A stretch of DNA of 64,000 nt from Asanoa ishikariensis (GCF_900107455.1 NZ_FNQB01000001.1:744001-808000); one strand, 5' to 3'; positions 8,764 through 18,592 are shown, numbered from the stretch's first letter. Program-made: numbers and translations. Notes: generated by a model from the letters alone, not told the origin.

Positions 8764-9341
8764 CGCCGCGGCAGCTTTCGCTGTTCGGCGTCGAGGCCCG
8801 CGAACCGACGCCGGGAGATCTCGCGGGCCTGCTCGCCGGCCCGGGACAGGTGGTGCGGATGGGCGGCACGGCCCGGGTCTCGGTGGTGGTCGACGCCGCC
8901 TGGCGGGTGCACGTGCTGGTCGCCGAGCTCACCCGGCGCGGACTGGCACCGACCTGGTCCCCGACCGAGGTCGAGGGTCACCTGGGCGTGCGCACCTCTT
9001 ACTCCACGGCACTGGCCGGACTCGGGGTCGCGTGGCTGCGTGGCGCGGTCAAGCGCCCTCCGCCGGGTTTCTTCCTGGATGGGCTAAGACTTCGGCTTTG
9101 GGTGGCCGCGTCTGGTGCGCCGGATGAATCCGGATTTGCCCTGCGATTGGGTGCCAACGACGAGGGGCAGTGGGACCAGGTCGGCGCCGCGCTGGCCGCC
9201 CTGGGTCTGCCCGCGGCGCTGCTCGGCCCGCGTGCCGGTGGGCCCGCCTACCGGGTGACCGGTCGACGCCGACTGGCCCGGTTGGCGGAGCTTGTCGGAG
9301 ATCGTCCACTACCCGCACCAGGGGAATGCTGGCCTGGGTGA
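8754..9341 (+). CDS. Conserved hypothetical protein upstream of topA
   Basis: A 195-residue soluble protein beginning with GTG 8754 (VSLTPRQLSLFGVEA) inside the end of the lipoprotein gene. Features include a QLSLFG-type N-terminus, an RVSVVVDAAWRVHVLVAEL strand-helix region, and conserved-looking ALAGLGVAWLRGAVKRPPPGF. I recognise no catalytic motif. Its reading frame is open far upstream, but that part only shadows the lipoprotein. From memory, an unannotated protein of similar size lies between hppA and topA in related genomes. No function can be assigned. Confidence 0.6.
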   Translation: MSLTPRQLSLFGVEAREPTPGDLAGLLAGPGQVVRMGGTARVSVVVDAAWRVHVLVAELTRRGLAPTWSPTEVEGHLGVRTSYSTALAGLGVAWLRGAVKRPPPGFFLDGLRLRLWVAASGAPDESGFALRLGANDEGQWDQVGAALAALGLPAALLGPRAGGPAYRVTGRRRLARLAELVGDRPLPAPGECWPG

Positions 9342-9527
9342 ACGTGTTGTTCAGCTGTTCGATCGACACCGGTTCCGGTGCGGTGGCACCCGTCACCCTT
9401 CTACCTGGGTGTACGGTGTCGCCGTCCGGCGTCACGCTGCGCCGTTGGCCGGCTCGCCTGGAGTATCGCGACCTCGCTGCCGTGCCGCGCGTTACCTTGG
9501 ACATCCACGAACATGTGAGGGAGTGCA

Positions 9528-12374
9528 GTGCCGAGCAACGCCAGGAGCACCCGTCTTGTCATCGTCGAGTCACCGGCGAAGGCAAAGACGATCTCGGGCT
9601 ATCTCGGCCCGGGCTACGTGGTGGAGGCCAGCCTGGGCCACATCCGTGACCTGCCGCGCAACGCCGCGGACGTCCCCGCCAAATACAAGGACCTACCCTG
9701 GGCCCGCCTCGGCGTCGATGTCGACAACGGGTTCGCGGCGCTCTACGTCGTCTCCGCCGACCGCAAGCAGCAGATCACCAAGCTGACCAAGTTGGCCAAG
9801 GAGGTCGACGAGGTCTTCCTCGCGACGGATGAGGACCGCGAGGGCGAGGCGATCGCCTGGCACCTGGTCGAGACCCTCAAGCCCAAGGTCCCGGTCAAGC
9901 GGATGGTCTTCCACGAGATCACCCGGCAGGCGATCCAGGCCGCCGTGGCCAACCCCCGCGACATCGACCGCGACCTGGTCGACGCGCAGGAGGCCCGGCG
10001 GATCCTCGACCGGCTCTACGGCTACGAGGTGTCGCCGGTCCTCTGGAAGAAGGTCATGCCGCGGCTCTCCGCCGGCCGCGTGCAGTCGGTCGCGACCCGC
10101 ATCGTGGTCGAGCGTGAGCGCCAGCGGATGGCGTTCCGCACCGCGAACTACTGGGACATCCAGGCGACCCTCGCGGTCGACGCGGCCGCCGCCAAAGAGG
10201 GCCCGCGCACCTTCACCGCGACCCTGGTCGCGCTCGGCGGTGACCGGATCGCCACCGGCAAGGACTTCGAGCCCACGACGGGTCAGGTGCGGCCGGGCGC
10301 CGCGGTGGTCCACCTCGACGCCGATGGCGCCCGAGGGTTGGCCGCCCGGCTCGACGGTCGGCCGTTCAAGGTCACGCGGGTCGAGGAGAAGCCGTACCGG
10401 CGTCGGCCGTACGCGCCGTTCATCACCTCGACGCTGCAGCAGGAGGCGGCGCGCAAGATGCGCTTCTCGTCGCAGCAGACGATGCGCACGGCGCAGCGGC
10501 TCTACGAAAACGGCTACATCACCTATATGCGTACGGACTCGGTCAACCTGTCGGAGACCGCGATCGCGGCCGCCCGTCGGCAGATCGCCGAGCTCTACGG
10601 CCAGGGCAGCGTCCCGCCGGAGCCGCGTCGCTACACCGGCAAGGTGAAGAACGCCCAGGAGGCGCACGAGGCCATCCGTCCGGCGGGCGACCACTTCCGC
10701 ACGCCCGGCGAGGTCGCCAAGGAGCTCTCCGCCGAGGAGTTCAAGCTCTACGAGCTGATCTGGCGGCGCACGATCGCCTCGCAGATGACCGACGCGGTCG
10801 GCATGTCCGTGTCGATCCGGATTCGGGCCGTCTCGTCGACCGGTGAAGAGGCCGACTTCGGCGCGACCGGCAAGACGATCACCGACCCGGGCTTCCTGCG
10901 CGCCTACGTCGAGTCCTCCGACGACGAGTCCGCCGAGGCCGAAGACGCCGAGCGCCGGCTGCCCAACCTGGTCAAGGACCAGCCGCTGACCGCCGACCAG
11001 CTCGAGGCGCTGGGCCACACCACCCAGCCGCCGTCCCGCTACACCGAGGCGTCGCTGGTCAAGCAGCTCGAAGAGCTGGGCATCGGCCGGCCGTCGACGT
11101 ACGCGTCGATCATGGCGACCATCCAGGACCGGGGATATGTCGTCAAGCGCGGTCAGGCGCTGATCCCGTCGTTCCTCGCGTTCGCGGTGATCGGCCTGCT
11201 GGAGGGGCACTACCCCCGGCTGGTCGACTACAACTTCACCGCCGCGATGGAGAACGAGCTCGACGAGATCGCCGGCGGCGACATGGCCGCGGCCACCTTC
11301 CTGACCTCGTTCTACTTCGGCAGCGACGTCTCCGCCGACGGCACGATCGCCGCCTCGGGCGGGCTCAAGCGACTGGTCACCGACAACCTCAGCGAGATCG
11401 ACGCACGCAGCGTCAACTCGATCCCGCTGTTCCGCGACGACCAGGGGCGCGAGATCGTCGTCCGGGTCGGCCGCTACGGCCCTTACCTGCAGCGCGGCGC
11501 CGACCACGCGGCGGCCAACGGCCACAGCGAGAACGGCGACGGCGGTGGCGGCGACCACGAGGACCGGGCGTCGATCCCGGAGGGCATCGCGCCCGACGAG
11601 CTCACTCCGGAGAAGGTCGACGAGCTGTTCCTCGGCGGCGGCGGCGAGCGCTCGCTGGGCACCCACCCGGAGACCGGCGAAGACATCGTGCTCAAGTCCG
11701 GCCGCTACGGGCCTTACGTGTCGAGCGGTGAGCGCAAGTCGTCGCTGCTCAAGTCGCACACCCCGGACGGGCTCTCGCTGGAGGAGGCGCTGCGGCTGCT
11801 CTCCCTGCCCCGGGTCGTGGGCAAGGACGACGACGGCGCCGAGATCCTGGCCGCCAACGGCCGCTACGGGCCGTACGTGAAGAAGGGCGACGAGTTCCGC
11901 TCGCTGGAGTCCGAGGAGAAGCTCTTCACGGTCACCCTCGACGAGGCCAAGACGCTGCTCGCGGCGCCGAAGGCCAGGCAGCGCCGGGCGGCCGCTCCGC
12001 CGCTGCGGGAGATGGGCCCCGACCCGCTGACCGAGCTGCCGCTGGTGATCAAGGATGGCCGGTTCGGGCCGTACGTGACCGACGGCGAGGTCAACGCGTC
12101 GCTGCGCCGCGGCCAGACACCGGAGTCGCTGTCCATCGAGCAGGCGTCCGAGATGCTCGCCGAGAAGCGGTCCAAGGGCCCGGCGCCGCGCAAGAAGGCG
12201 GCGAAGAAGGCGGCCACCAAGTCGACCAAGTCGACCACGGCGAAGGCGACCACGGCCAAGAAGACGGCGGCGAAGAAGACCACCGCGAAGAAGGCCACGG
12301 CCGCCAAGAAGACGACCGCGGCCAAGAAGGCGGCGCCGAAGAAGGCGAGTGCGGCGAAGAAGACGACCGACTAG
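9528..12374 (+). CDS. topA: DNA topoisomerase I
   Basis: The 948-residue type IA topoisomerase relaxes negative supercoils. Its TOPRIM domain starts VIVESPAKAKTI, with the acidic DEDREGEAIAWH motif. The catalytic tyrosine is Y333 in YITYMRTDSVNLS. It lacks four-cysteine zinc fingers. As in other actinobacteria, the C-terminus instead has repeated RFGPYV/RYGPYV-type modules and then a roughly 60-residue Lys/Ala/Thr tail that binds DNA. GTG 9528 follows GAGGGAG. A second in-frame long ORF on the opposite strand is a codon-bias shadow. Confidence 0.97.
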   Translation: MPSNARSTRLVIVESPAKAKTISGYLGPGYVVEASLGHIRDLPRNAADVPAKYKDLPWARLGVDVDNGFAALYVVSADRKQQITKLTKLAKEVDEVFLATDEDREGEAIAWHLVETLKPKVPVKRMVFHEITRQAIQAAVANPRDIDRDLVDAQEARRILDRLYGYEVSPVLWKKVMPRLSAGRVQSVATRIVVERERQRMAFRTANYWDIQATLAVDAAAAKEGPRTFTATLVALGGDRIATGKDFEPTTGQVRPGAAVVHLDADGARGLAARLDGRPFKVTRVEEKPYRRRPYAPFITSTLQQEAARKMRFSSQQTMRTAQRLYENGYITYMRTDSVNLSETAIAAARRQIAELYGQGSVPPEPRRYTGKVKNAQEAHEAIRPAGDHFRTPGEVAKELSAEEFKLYELIWRRTIASQMTDAVGMSVSIRIRAVSSTGEEADFGATGKTITDPGFLRAYVESSDDESAEAEDAERRLPNLVKDQPLTADQLEALGHTTQPPSRYTEASLVKQLEELGIGRPSTYASIMATIQDRGYVVKRGQALIPSFLAFAVIGLLEGHYPRLVDYNFTAAMENELDEIAGGDMAAATFLTSFYFGSDVSADGTIAASGGLKRLVTDNLSEIDARSVNSIPLFRDDQGREIVVRVGRYGPYLQRGADHAAANGHSENGDGGGGDHEDRASIPEGIAPDELTPEKVDELFLGGGGERSLGTHPETGEDIVLKSGRYGPYVSSGERKSSLLKSHTPDGLSLEEALRLLSLPRVVGKDDDGAEILAANGRYGPYVKKGDEFRSLESEEKLFTVTLDEAKTLLAAPKARQRRAAAPPLREMGPDPLTELPLVIKDGRFGPYVTDGEVNASLRRGQTPESLSIEQASEMLAEKRSKGPAPRKKAAKKAATKSTKSTTAKATTAKKTAAKKTTAKKATAAKKTTAAKKAAPKKASAAKKTTD

Positions 12375-12384
12375 CCTTTGTCCG

Positions 12385-13185
12385 ATGTGGTCCACCACGT
12401 CGGAAGTCGGTGAGTTCCAGGCCGCGGCCGGCGCCGCTCTGCTCGCTCGACCGGTCGAGAACACGCTGTTGCTGACCATCTCGGCGAAGGTGGCCGACGT
12501 CGGCCCGGGAGCCGTCGGCGGCACCCGGCCGGTCTTCGGCTGGCACCCCGACGGCAGTGCGTTCGTCTGGACGCCGCCGCGGCCCGTGCTGCTCGGTGGG
12601 CCGGCGACCGTTGCCGCCGCGATCGAGCTGGCCGAGAGCCTCGACGACGTGCCGGGCGTCAACTCCACCGACGCGGTGGCCCGCGCGTTCGCCGACACCT
12701 GGTGCCGCCGCACCGGCGCCACCGCCAGCCCCGGCATCCGGTCTCGCCTTTACCGGCTGGGGCAGCTCGTCCCGCCGGTGGTGAAAGGTCAGGCGCGGGT
12801 GGCCGGCGCGGCCGATCGTGATCTGCTGGCCGATTGGCTGACCGCGTGCGGCGAGGAACTCCACGAGCCGCTCACGTCGGCCGCTGAGACGGCCGACGCC
12901 GGCGTGCGAGACGGCGCCTACGGCCTCTGGGAGGTCGACGGCACCCCCGTTGCGCTGGCCGGGAAGCGGCGGCCCTCAGGTGGCGTCGTGCGGGTCGGTC
13001 CGGTCTATACGCCCCGGGCGCATCGTGGCAACGGCTACGGCTCCGCGGTCACGGCCGCTGTGAGCGCGTCGGCACACCCGCACGAGGTGGTGCTCTTCAC
13101 CGATCTGGCCAACCCGACGAGCAACTCGATCTACACGAAGATCGGCTACCTGCCGGTCGAGGACCGGCAGGTTTTCGTGTTCTGA
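12385..13185 (+). CDS. GNAT-family N-acetyltransferase
   Basis: The 266-residue protein has a C-terminal GNAT domain. The acetyl-CoA loop is VYTPRAHRGNGYGSAVTAAV (R-G-x-G-x-G/A type), followed by the LFTDLANPTSNSIYTKIGYLPV motif common to FR47-like acetyltransferases. The N-terminal half is an additional, less conserved domain. The substrate is unknown. ATG 12385 is the first Met after the topA stop. The open frame starts earlier but that part overlaps topA. Confidence 0.85.
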   Translation: MWSTTSEVGEFQAAAGAALLARPVENTLLLTISAKVADVGPGAVGGTRPVFGWHPDGSAFVWTPPRPVLLGGPATVAAAIELAESLDDVPGVNSTDAVARAFADTWCRRTGATASPGIRSRLYRLGQLVPPVVKGQARVAGAADRDLLADWLTACGEELHEPLTSAAETADAGVRDGAYGLWEVDGTPVALAGKRRPSGGVVRVGPVYTPRAHRGNGYGSAVTAAVSASAHPHEVVLFTDLANPTSNSIYTKIGYLPVEDRQVFVF

Positions 13186-13213
13186 TCGCCGGCGCTGCGG
13201 CATCCTGACGGTT

Positions 13214-13567
13214 ATGGCCGCCAAGTTCGCGAGCGTCGACGACTACATCGCCGCACTCCCCGCCGACCAGCAGGAGCTCACCCAACGGGTGCGCACGACG
13301 ATCCTGGACGCGCTGCCGGACGCGGGCGAGAAGATCTCGTACAACATTCCGGCGGTGACCGTCGACGGCAAGGTGCTGGTCTACTTCGCGGCCTGGAAGA
13401 AGTTCGTCTCGCTCTACCCGGCACCCCGCGCCGACGACGACTTCGAGCGGGCCGTGGCGCCGTACCGGGGAGCCAAGGACGCCCTCCAGTTCCGCTGGAG
13501 GGAGCCGATCCCGTGGGACCTGGTCACCCGGGTCGTCCGGGTGATGCTCGACCAGCGCGGAGCATGA
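13214..13567 (+). CDS. DUF1801 family protein (YdhG-like)
   Basis: At 117 residues, this is a typical DUF1801 single-domain protein. It has the VDDYIAALP N-terminus, the EKISYNIPAV segment, and an LVYFAAWKKFVSLYP strand pair. Relatives are often called iron chaperone-like by analogy with Bacillus YdhG, but the biochemistry is weakly established. It may form a short unit with the acetyltransferase 28 nt upstream and ends at a bidirectional terminator. Confidence 0.82.
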   Translation: MAAKFASVDDYIAALPADQQELTQRVRTTILDALPDAGEKISYNIPAVTVDGKVLVYFAAWKKFVSLYPAPRADDDFERAVAPYRGAKDALQFRWREPIPWDLVTRVVRVMLDQRGA

Positions 13568-13568
13568 A

Positions 13569-13598
13569 GAAGGGCCCCCTCCGAAGAGGGGGCCCTTC
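13569..13598. terminator. Bidirectional terminator between convergent genes
   Basis: A perfect 13-bp stem, GAAGGGCCCCCTC with GAGGGGGCCCTTC, carries a CGAA tetraloop-like turn. It begins 1 nt after the DUF1801 stop and ends 9 nt from the stop of the convergent M14 peptidase gene, so it can serve both. Confidence 0.9.
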
Positions 13599-13607
13599 CA
13601 AATCAAC

Positions 13608-16600
13608 TCAGCCGAGCAGGTGACGCATGGCCCGCTTGACCAGGTCGTTGCGCTCCGTGGGCGCCAGGCCCTCGAAGCCGAACCCGGAGTAGAGGCTGTC
13701 CCGGGTCGCGATCACGGCGCCTTCCTCGAACCCGAGCTGGGTCCGGGTCCAGTCGGTGACGTTCGGTCCGGAACCCGGCGGAGGGCCGGGAACCGTGAAG
13801 CCGCCGAGGTCGGTCTCGAAACCGGTCGACGCGAGCGGCTGACCATCGCGGGTGACGCGGACGTCGTCGACGAACACGCCCAGACCCTCGGTGCCCCAGT
13901 CCGTCATGTAGGTGATGGACAGCTCGACCTGCTTGCCCGCGTACGGGGTCAGGTCGGTCACCCACTCCTTCCAGCCGCCGGACGAGCCGGTGGCCGCGTG
14001 CCAACTGCCGGTCGTGCCGCTGGCCAGACACGGCTGGTCGGCGCCCTGGTACGTGACGTAGTGGTTGAGCTGCGGGTGCAGCCGACCCGGCGAGTTGGCG
14101 ATGCAACTGTCACCCGGGTCGTCGCCGGTCTTGCCGTTGGCGTCGACCAAGGTCGTCCAGTTCTCCGTGCCCACCTCGCGCGCCTCGACGAACAGGAAGT
14201 CCCAGTTCGTCTCGATGTCGTACGAGGTCTGGAAGCGCAACTCGCCGCTGGACGCACCGGCCAGGTCGACCGTGCGGCTCAGCCGCTTGAAGGCCTCGTC
14301 ACCGCGCCCGCTGAAGGCGTAGTAGTCGCCCTCGTACGGGTCGAACGGCGGCGCACCCGGGCGGACCCAACCGACCGGGGCCGAGCTGGGACCGAACCAC
14401 GGGAAGTCGGCCTCCGGCAGGACGCTCGACGTGGCCAGGAACGACGCGGTGTGGTCCTGGTTCAGCGCCGAGCCCGGTGCGTTGAGGGTGCCGGTGAAGC
14501 CGGTGAAGCGCCCCTTGCTGCCGCTGAGCGGCTGCGGGTTGCCTTCGTCGTCGGAACCCGATCCGTCGATGTACGCGTACGCACCCAGGTAATATTGCTG
14601 GAAATCGTTGAACAGCGGCAGGCACGGCGGGTCGCTCGGGCTCGCGCACTCGGGCTGGCTCGGGAAGTCCGGCTCGTAGTAGTAGGAGCCGTTGATCCCC
14701 TGCGCGTACATCGCGTACTTGCCGGTGATGAAGATCTTGCCGCCCTCGTTGACGTAGTCCCGGACCGCCAACTCGGTGTCCAACGCCGACTTCGCCGCGG
14801 TCCCGCCGACCTGACCCTGCGACCGCGGGATGATGTCGTCGCCGGTCTCCCACACGACGGCCTTGTAGTGCGACAGCACGCCCAGCGGGTGGGGTGCCTT
14901 GCGGCCGCGCACGTCGAAGTCGTAGACGTCACTGCTGCGGCCGGCCGCGGTCAGCGAGGCCACCATCTCGTCGGCGTACTTGGCCGTGGTGTTGCCGGCC
15001 TGCACCGGGCTGAGGCCCGTCACGTCCTCGGCCGCCAGCACCAGCACGTCGCCGCCGATGTCCTGCGACACCGTGTAGGTGAAGTGGTCGCTGGCCACCG
15101 TGCCCTTGCCGGACTTGCGGCCGGTGAACCACACCTCGACCGAGTCGCCCTTCTTGGCGCCGCTCACGGTGCCGCGCAGCTCGGCGTAGTAGTCCTTGCC
15201 CTCGTGGCCGTAGCGCTCGCCACCGCGCCACTCACGGACGCCCTCGGTGCGCGCCCGACCGCCGTTGATCTTGTAGTTCAGCTTGACGTCCTTGAGCGCC
15301 CGGCGGGCGGTCACCGCGACCGGCTGCTTGGTGCCGTAGGAGAGGTCGAACGAGTCGATGACGAAGTCCGCGGTGGTGCGGCCGACGACCGAGATCGGGT
15401 CGTCCGGGTCGAGCGCCGAGCGCCCGGTCGCGATCGCGAACGGGATGTTCTTCTCGAACTCGGCCTGGATCAGGCCCTCGTCGTCCGGGAAGATGAAGTC
15501 GCTGACGCAGTCTTCGGCGAGCCACTCGTCGTCGGGCACCGAGTTGGACGCCGCCGTGCAGGTGCTCATCTCCGGCGTGAAGCCCAGGCCGCCCCAGCGG
15601 GCCGACAGGCCCGAGTCCGCGTCACCGTTGGTGGTGTAGAGCTCGGCCGAGATGTCCGGGTCGTAGCCGGGCACTGCGGGGTGGTCGTCGTCGCCGGCCA
15701 TCGCGATCGAGATGACGTCGTCCGGCGCCGGGGTGCTGACCTGCCAGCCGACGCCGTAGAGCAGGAGCTGGGCGGCCGAGTGGTAGTTGATGAAGAACTC
15801 GGGCCGGATCTTGCTGTAGAGCGAGTGCAGGCCCTTGGTCTCCGGCTCGGAGTCGGGAGCCGGCCCGCGGTAGGTGTCGCTCGTGATCTGCGGCGACGAG
15901 CCCTCGTTGTCGTAGCCCCACTTGTAACCGAAGTTGCGGTTCAGGTCGACGCCGTCGACGGAGGTGATCTGGCCGTCACCGTCGTTGTCGCGCAGGTTCT
16001 TGCGCCACAGCCGGTTGTCGGGGGTGAAGGTGTGGTCGTAGCCGTCGGGGTTGACGACCGGCACGAACCAAAGCTCGGTCTTGTCGACCAGGTTGGTGAT
16101 CACCGGGTCTTTGCCGTAGTTGTCGAGCACGTAATGCAGCAGCCGCCGGGTCATCTCGACGGTGATCCACTCGCGGGCGTGCTGAGCGCCGACATAGAGC
16201 GTCGCGGGGCGGGAGCCGTCGCGTACGTTCTTGGCGTTCTTCGTCACCCGGACCGCGGTGAGCTGCTTGCCCTGGGTGGAGCGCCCGTAGTTGACCACCT
16301 CGGTGAGCTTCGGGTAGCGCGCGGCGGTGGCGACGATCTCGTCACGGATGCCGCCCGGCGCGTTGTACGGCCGGAAGGCCTCCCAGCCGGCGGCCGCCTG
16401 CTCGCGCAGCACCTGCGAAGCCGCCTTGCCGCGGATCTTCTTGACCGCCAGTTTCACGCCCTGGTCGGCGAGCCGGTCGGCCTCGCGCTTGCTGAGCACG
16501 GTCTCGACCTTGGTGTTGGCGCCATCGGCTCCGACGGTCGCCTCGCCGGCGTCGACGCCCGCTTGACGTAGCTCGTCGAGCTGGGCCGGCGTCACCGTCC

Positions 16601-16721
16601 CGACATACACCTCGAGGCGGTCAGCCGCGTTGGGCTCCGCCGCCCGAGCCGGCGACACCGCGACAAACGCGGTGACCAGCGTGGCAGCGGTCAACGCCGC
16701 CAGCCATCGTCTCGATCTCAT
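13608..16721 (-). CDS. Secreted M14-family zinc carboxypeptidase, multidomain
   Basis: From ATG 16721, after an AGGGGG ribosome-binding site, the protein has 1037 residues and a Sec signal peptide (MRSRRWLAALTAATL...ARAAEP). The M14 site has zinc ligands H181-A-R-E184 (GAQHAREW) and H314 (INYHSAAQ), with catalytic E384 (GFTPEMST). The long region after the catalytic domain contains beta-sandwich sequence similar to the immune-inhibitor-A/MAM type (ETNWDFLFVEAREVGTENW) and ends AMRHLLG. It is probably an extracellular protease for nutrient scavenging. No cell-wall anchor is visible. Confidence 0.92.
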   Translation of the reverse strand: MRSRRWLAALTAATLVTAFVAVSPARAAEPNAADRLEVYVGTVTPAQLDELRQAGVDAGEATVGADGANTKVETVLSKREADRLADQGVKLAVKKIRGKAASQVLREQAAAGWEAFRPYNAPGGIRDEIVATAARYPKLTEVVNYGRSTQGKQLTAVRVTKNAKNVRDGSRPATLYVGAQHAREWITVEMTRRLLHYVLDNYGKDPVITNLVDKTELWFVPVVNPDGYDHTFTPDNRLWRKNLRDNDGDGQITSVDGVDLNRNFGYKWGYDNEGSSPQITSDTYRGPAPDSEPETKGLHSLYSKIRPEFFINYHSAAQLLLYGVGWQVSTPAPDDVISIAMAGDDDHPAVPGYDPDISAELYTTNGDADSGLSARWGGLGFTPEMSTCTAASNSVPDDEWLAEDCVSDFIFPDDEGLIQAEFEKNIPFAIATGRSALDPDDPISVVGRTTADFVIDSFDLSYGTKQPVAVTARRALKDVKLNYKINGGRARTEGVREWRGGERYGHEGKDYYAELRGTVSGAKKGDSVEVWFTGRKSGKGTVASDHFTYTVSQDIGGDVLVLAAEDVTGLSPVQAGNTTAKYADEMVASLTAAGRSSDVYDFDVRGRKAPHPLGVLSHYKAVVWETGDDIIPRSQGQVGGTAAKSALDTELAVRDYVNEGGKIFITGKYAMYAQGINGSYYYEPDFPSQPECASPSDPPCLPLFNDFQQYYLGAYAYIDGSGSDDEGNPQPLSGSKGRFTGFTGTLNAPGSALNQDHTASFLATSSVLPEADFPWFGPSSAPVGWVRPGAPPFDPYEGDYYAFSGRGDEAFKRLSRTVDLAGASSGELRFQTSYDIETNWDFLFVEAREVGTENWTTLVDANGKTGDDPGDSCIANSPGRLHPQLNHYVTYQGADQPCLASGTTGSWHAATGSSGGWKEWVTDLTPYAGKQVELSITYMTDWGTEGLGVFVDDVRVTRDGQPLASTGFETDLGGFTVPGPPPGSGPNVTDWTRTQLGFEEGAVIATRDSLYSGFGFEGLAPTERNDLVKRAMRHLLG

Positions 16722-16836
16722 CCATCCCCCTCGCTCATGACAAGGGGCTCCTCCCCTTCGAAGAGCACCAATGTGGAGCCTGCCGACTGCGTAGGCGAGG
16801 GTCAATGGATCGCGACCCTTGACGAATCCCTACTGT

Positions 16837-17819
16837 TTACGGCTGGCTACGCGGGGTCAACGAGGGAGTTCGATGGCTGTGGCGGACCGCCCAGAGCGCC
16901 GCCTCGGTCCGGGAGGCCGTGCCGGTCTTGCGCAGCAGGTTGGAGACGTGCACGGTGACGGTACGCACGGAGATGCCCAGCGCCCGGGCGATCTGCTTGT
17001 TGGCCATCCCGTCGCGCAGGCAGACCAGCACCTCCACCTCGCGGGCGGTGAGATCGGGGGCGCCGGCGGGCTCCCGCAACAGCGCGGTCACTTCGTCGGC
17101 CGCCGTGGTGGCGATCAGCTCGGTCAGCCGGTAGGCGTTGCCGGCGGTGCGGTCCCACACCTCCTGCGCCGCCCCGGGGGTGATCTCGCGCCCCGGGTAG
17201 ACCTGGGCCAGCACCGCGGCGACGTCGGCGGGCCGGAGCGGCCCGAGGTGCTGGCGAACCGCCCGGGTGTCCCGGTGAGCCGGGCCAGCGTCCGGGCGAC
17301 CAGCGGGTCGGCGCTCGGCCGGCTGGTCACCAGCAGCAGGGCCGGCAGGCCGGGTGCGGCGGCCAGGTCACCGACCAGGTTGAGGCTGGCGGGGTCGAGG
17401 GCGTGCAGGTCTTCGACCAGGAGGACGGCCGGGCCGGAGCCGGCCAGCGCGCGCACCACTCGGCTGGCGACCCGGAGCAGGGCACCGGGCGCGAACCGTT
17501 CGACCGGGGCGGCGTCGTGCTGGGCGAGCCAGGCCAGCGCGGGCGCCGGCGCGGGCAGGCCACGGGTGTCGCGGCCGCTGAGCACGGCGGCCAGCCAGTC
17601 GTAGGGCGCCGGGGAGTGGATCCGGGCCTGACCGTGCAGCACCGTCACCGGAGCCGGGTCGAGAGCCGCCAGCGCGGTCGCGACCAGGGCGCTCTTGCCG
17701 GTGCCCGGGTCGCCGGTCAACACCGCGACCTGCGGGCCGGTGGCACCGCCGGCCGTCGCGGCCCAGGCGGCAGCCAGCTCGGCGCGTTCCCGCGTCCGAC
17801 CGACCAGCGTCACCGGCAT
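16837..17819 (-). pseudogene. LuxR-family ATPase regulator, interrupted by a frameshift
   Basis: Two adjacent frames make one protein. The upstream part (17819 down to about 17270) has a Walker A site GDPGTGKSALV and a Walker B-like VLLVEDLHALDP. Its frame then turns into arginine/proline-rich nonsense and stops at 17124. The downstream frame continues with sensible sequence (TRAVRQHLGPLRPADVAAV). It then has the end of the ATPase (WDRTAGNAYRLTELI) and a LuxR helix-turn-helix (LTAREVEVLVCLRDGMANKQIARALGIS is the region; the recognition helix is SVRTVTVHVSNLLRK). The break lies within about 17250-17285, beside several GGG/CCC runs. Either the gene is dead or the assembly has a one-base error. 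The restored protein would be a compact regulator of about 327 residues without the TPR region of large LAL proteins. Confidence 0.8.
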
Positions 17820-17872
17820 CACGCACACACCCTACGAAATACTGCGTAGAGACTGCGATCGACGGGTTTGAG

Positions 17873-18592
17873 ATGCTCGTAACCATGCCCCGCTTGATCT
17901 TGCAGGCCGTGACCGTGACTGACGTCGGCCCGGCCCGGCCCAACAACGAGGACGCCGCGTTCGCCGGTCGTCGTCTGGTGGTGATCGCTGACGGCGTCGG
18001 CGGCATGCCGGCCGGTGAGATGGCCAGCGAGATCGTCATCTCGACGCTGGGTGGCCTGGAAGACGTCGACAGCATCGACCCGGCCGCGGCGCTGGAGGAC
18101 GCGGTCGCGCGGGCCAACGCCCAGATCGCCGCCGAGGGGCAGGGCGCCGGCACCACCGTGACCGCCGGCCTGTTGCACGGCGACCAGCTCGGGCTGTTGC
18201 ACGTCGGTGACTCGCGGGGCTATCTGCTCGCCGCCGGCGCCACCGAGATGGTGCGGCTGACCCGCGACGACACGTTTGTCCAGCTCCTGGTCGACCGGGG
18301 CTCGCTGACCGCCGAGGAGGCCCGGGGGCACCCGCGCCGGTCGTTGATCACGCAGGCCGTACAGGGCGAGACCTATCGCCCGGCGACCGCGCTGCTGCCG
18401 GTGGAGGCCGGTGACCGGTTGCTGCTGTGCAGCGACGGTCTGTCCGACTACGTGGAGGACGTCGTCATCGGGAGGACCCTGCGGGAGATTCGCGACCTGG
18501 ACGCGTGCGCCAAGGAGCTCGTCGCGCTCGCGCTGGCGGCGGGCACTTACGACAACGTCACCGTCGTCGTCGCCGACGTCCTCGCTGTCTAA
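17873..18592 (+). CDS. PP2C-type serine/threonine protein phosphatase
   Basis: The 239-residue protein has all main PP2C motifs: RPNNEDA, VIADGVGGMPAGE, GAGTT, LLHVGDSRGYLL, LLCSDGLSDYV and YDNVTVVVAD, with the metal-binding aspartates intact. It is a soluble Mn/Mg-dependent phosphatase of the Stp/PstP type, but it lacks the membrane anchor of PstP. ATG 17885 (MPRLILQAV) is an alternative start, and neither has a strong ribosome-binding site. It is transcribed away from the broken luxR gene and overlaps the convergent lactone oxidase by 4 nt. Confidence 0.92.
   Translation: MLVTMPRLILQAVTVTDVGPARPNNEDAAFAGRRLVVIADGVGGMPAGEMASEIVISTLGGLEDVDSIDPAAALEDAVARANAQIAAEGQGAGTTVTAGLLHGDQLGLLHVGDSRGYLLAAGATEMVRLTRDDTFVQLLVDRGSLTAEEARGHPRRSLITQAVQGETYRPATALLPVEAGDRLLLCSDGLSDYVEDVVIGRTLREIRDLDACAKELVALALAAGTYDNVTVVVADVLAV

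Noticed and set aside
9693-12737. 1014-residue open frame antisense to topA
   Set aside because: Its composition (V/R/G/D/L with LRR-like runs) is the mirror of G/C-rich topA codons; it has no start signal or domain, and topA is unambiguous.
13620-16571. 983-residue open frame antisense to the M14 peptidase gene
   Set aside because: Codon-bias shadow of a well-supported secreted peptidase; no recognisable motif.
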